From the NCBI GenBank assembly GCA_964353875.1, contig CAYGXU010000142.1, positions 1-7,372 on the forward strand: 7,372 nucleotides of DNA. The letters are read 5' to 3'. This DNA comes from MGNI01 sp964353875 (GTDB taxonomy: Bacteria > Chloroflexota > Anaerolineae > Anaerolineales > E44-bin32). The notes below the pieces were generated by a model. That model saw only the letters and a list, made by a program, of their open reading frames with translations, was not told the origin of the DNA and ran no database searches. Of the stretch, positions 6,529 to 7,372 are shown piece after piece. The position numbers were made by a program, and so were the translations under genes. Numbering within the stretch: the stretch's first letter is position 1; the number at the start of each line of letters is the position of its first letter.

Positions 6529-7248
6529 CCATCCATGTCTACAAGTTATTGATTTTTTCCCGATATACAATCCTCTGCCGGTCAATCCACCCTCGTCGTA
6601 GTCGACCTCCAGACCGGCCTCAGTGAAAGCGGATTGCATCTCCTCTATCTCGAACAGTCCCAGCTCGTGGCGTTCTACGAAATACTCTGTTTTTTGGGGA
6701 GTTCCAATGAGGTAGTGCAAGTCAAAATACGAAAGGCGGCCTTCCATGAAGCTGGTGTTGACGCGCGCAATCTTCAACTCGGGATGATCAATCAAGATGG
6801 CATGGACCGTGTTTGGTTGCCAGGTCAGCGGTGTAAACCAGGGTTCGATGATTAAGATCCCGCCAGGCGTGAGGTGACGAGCCATAGAAGATAGCGCAGC
6901 GTGCAGGTTATCCAGGGTTTTCACGTATCCAATGGAGCTGAAGAGGCAGGTGAGGATATCGAATTCCACTCCCAAGTCGAAATCGATCATGTCAGCATGG
7001 TAAAAGGTAATCTCTGGGTGTTTTTGTCGAGCGATCTCGAGTAGTTCAGGGGAAAGGTCGAGTCCCTCAACTTGAAAATACTCCTTCAGGTATTGGATGT
7101 GGAGTCCGGTTCCACAAGCCACATCTAACAGTCGGTTACCATGGGAACCGAGATTCTGATGGATGATACCCACAAGCCGAGCCACTTCACTCTGGTAATC
7201 TTTGCCGGAGTAAATCAATTCGTAGTATTGGGCGCTTTTTGTGAACAT
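6511..7248 (-). CDS. Class I SAM-dependent methyltransferase, DesVI/TylM1-like
   Basis: A 245-residue enzyme that should transfer a methyl group from S-adenosylmethionine. It shows the Rossmann motif I LLDVACGTGLH at residues 40-50, the ribose-binding acidic residue in VEGLDLS (D64), and motif II-like HADMIDF at 84-90. DILTCLFSSIGYV is at 97-109 and LTPGGILIIEPWFTP at 126-140. The N-terminal YYELIYSGKDYQSE and the CLFSSIGYV and EPW motifs are typical of the family that includes the dTDP-amino-sugar N,N-dimethyltransferases DesVI and TylM1, about 240 residues long. No sugar biosynthesis or glycosyltransferase genes are in the window, so the substrate is unknown. The ATG at 7248 has AGGTGA (7260-7255) six bases upstream, which supports this start. 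It is the first gene of a possible two-gene transcript with the broken winged-helix gene. There is no membrane segment, so it is cytoplasmic. Confidence 0.9.
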   Translation of the reverse strand: MFTKSAQYYELIYSGKDYQSEVARLVGIIHQNLGSHGNRLLDVACGTGLHIQYLKEYFQVEGLDLSPELLEIARQKHPEITFYHADMIDFDLGVEFDILTCLFSSIGYVKTLDNLHAALSSMARHLTPGGILIIEPWFTPLTWQPNTVHAILIDHPELKIARVNTSFMEGRLSYFDLHYLIGTPQKTEYFVERHELGLFEIEEMQSAFTEAGLEVDYDEGGLTGRGLYIGKKSITCRHGWSFNSE

Positions 7249-7372
7249 GGCCTTTCACCTCATAATGCTCCCTCATTTTATCCCTGTGAATCTGCGATGG
7301 ATAGCCTCATAGAGGCCTCGATGAAATTGTACAAATGATTGATCCCCTTGGAAGGATGCCAAGTCTGAGCCT
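7249..7372 (-). promoter_or_regulatory. Upstream region of the methyltransferase gene
   Basis: Besides the ribosome binding site, the - strand has a -10-like TAAAAT (7280-7275) without a clear -35 at the right distance, and TTGTAC about 17 bases before TATGAG. Neither pair is convincing. No start or end of another gene is recognisable before the window edge. Confidence 0.2.

Overview
The window reads as part of a short-read (probably metagenomic or draft-genome) scaffold from a free-living bacterium. Chloroflexota (Anaerolineae-like) is my best guess. This rests on the general look of the primary-type sigma factor, the DesVI-like methyltransferase and the large ATPase-TPR protein, not on any search, so the phylum is tentative. 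Base composition is moderate, and good Shine-Dalgarno sequences precede several genes.

Left part (1-3144, + strand): one large gene enters from beyond the left edge. It encodes a STAND/NACHT-type P-loop ATPase followed by a long array of 40-residue TPR repeats of the kinesin-light-chain/nephrocystin-3 type. The array is cut by a run of exactly 100 N (2184-2283). The 55 bases before the gap are identical to the 55 bases after it. Removing that overlap restores one open frame, so the apparent frameshift and two-gene look is an assembly artefact. A 480-bp block (four repeats) is present in at least two copies identical over 491 bp; the true copy number is unknown.

Middle (3145-4700): a HEAT-repeat protein on the + strand (3362-4144) with a strong ribosome binding site. 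It is followed by a 556-bp low-content region holding a 31-codon remnant of a membrane protein gene and two stem-loops, one of which is probably the terminator of the sigma gene arriving from the right.

Right part (4701-7372, - strand): a primary-type sigma-70 factor with regions 1.1 to 4. Upstream of it are an AT-rich promoter region, a broken N-terminal piece of a winged-helix (HTH_42-like) gene, and an intact SAM-dependent methyltransferase resembling amino-sugar N,N-dimethyltransferases. The methyltransferase and the broken gene are 32 bp apart and could share a transcript.

No CRISPR array, tRNA, rRNA or transposase is visible. The most distinctive element is the STAND ATPase with its recently expanded TPR array, an architecture shared with signalling and anti-phage NTPases. 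Its N-terminal effector region lies outside the window, so a defence role cannot be settled here.
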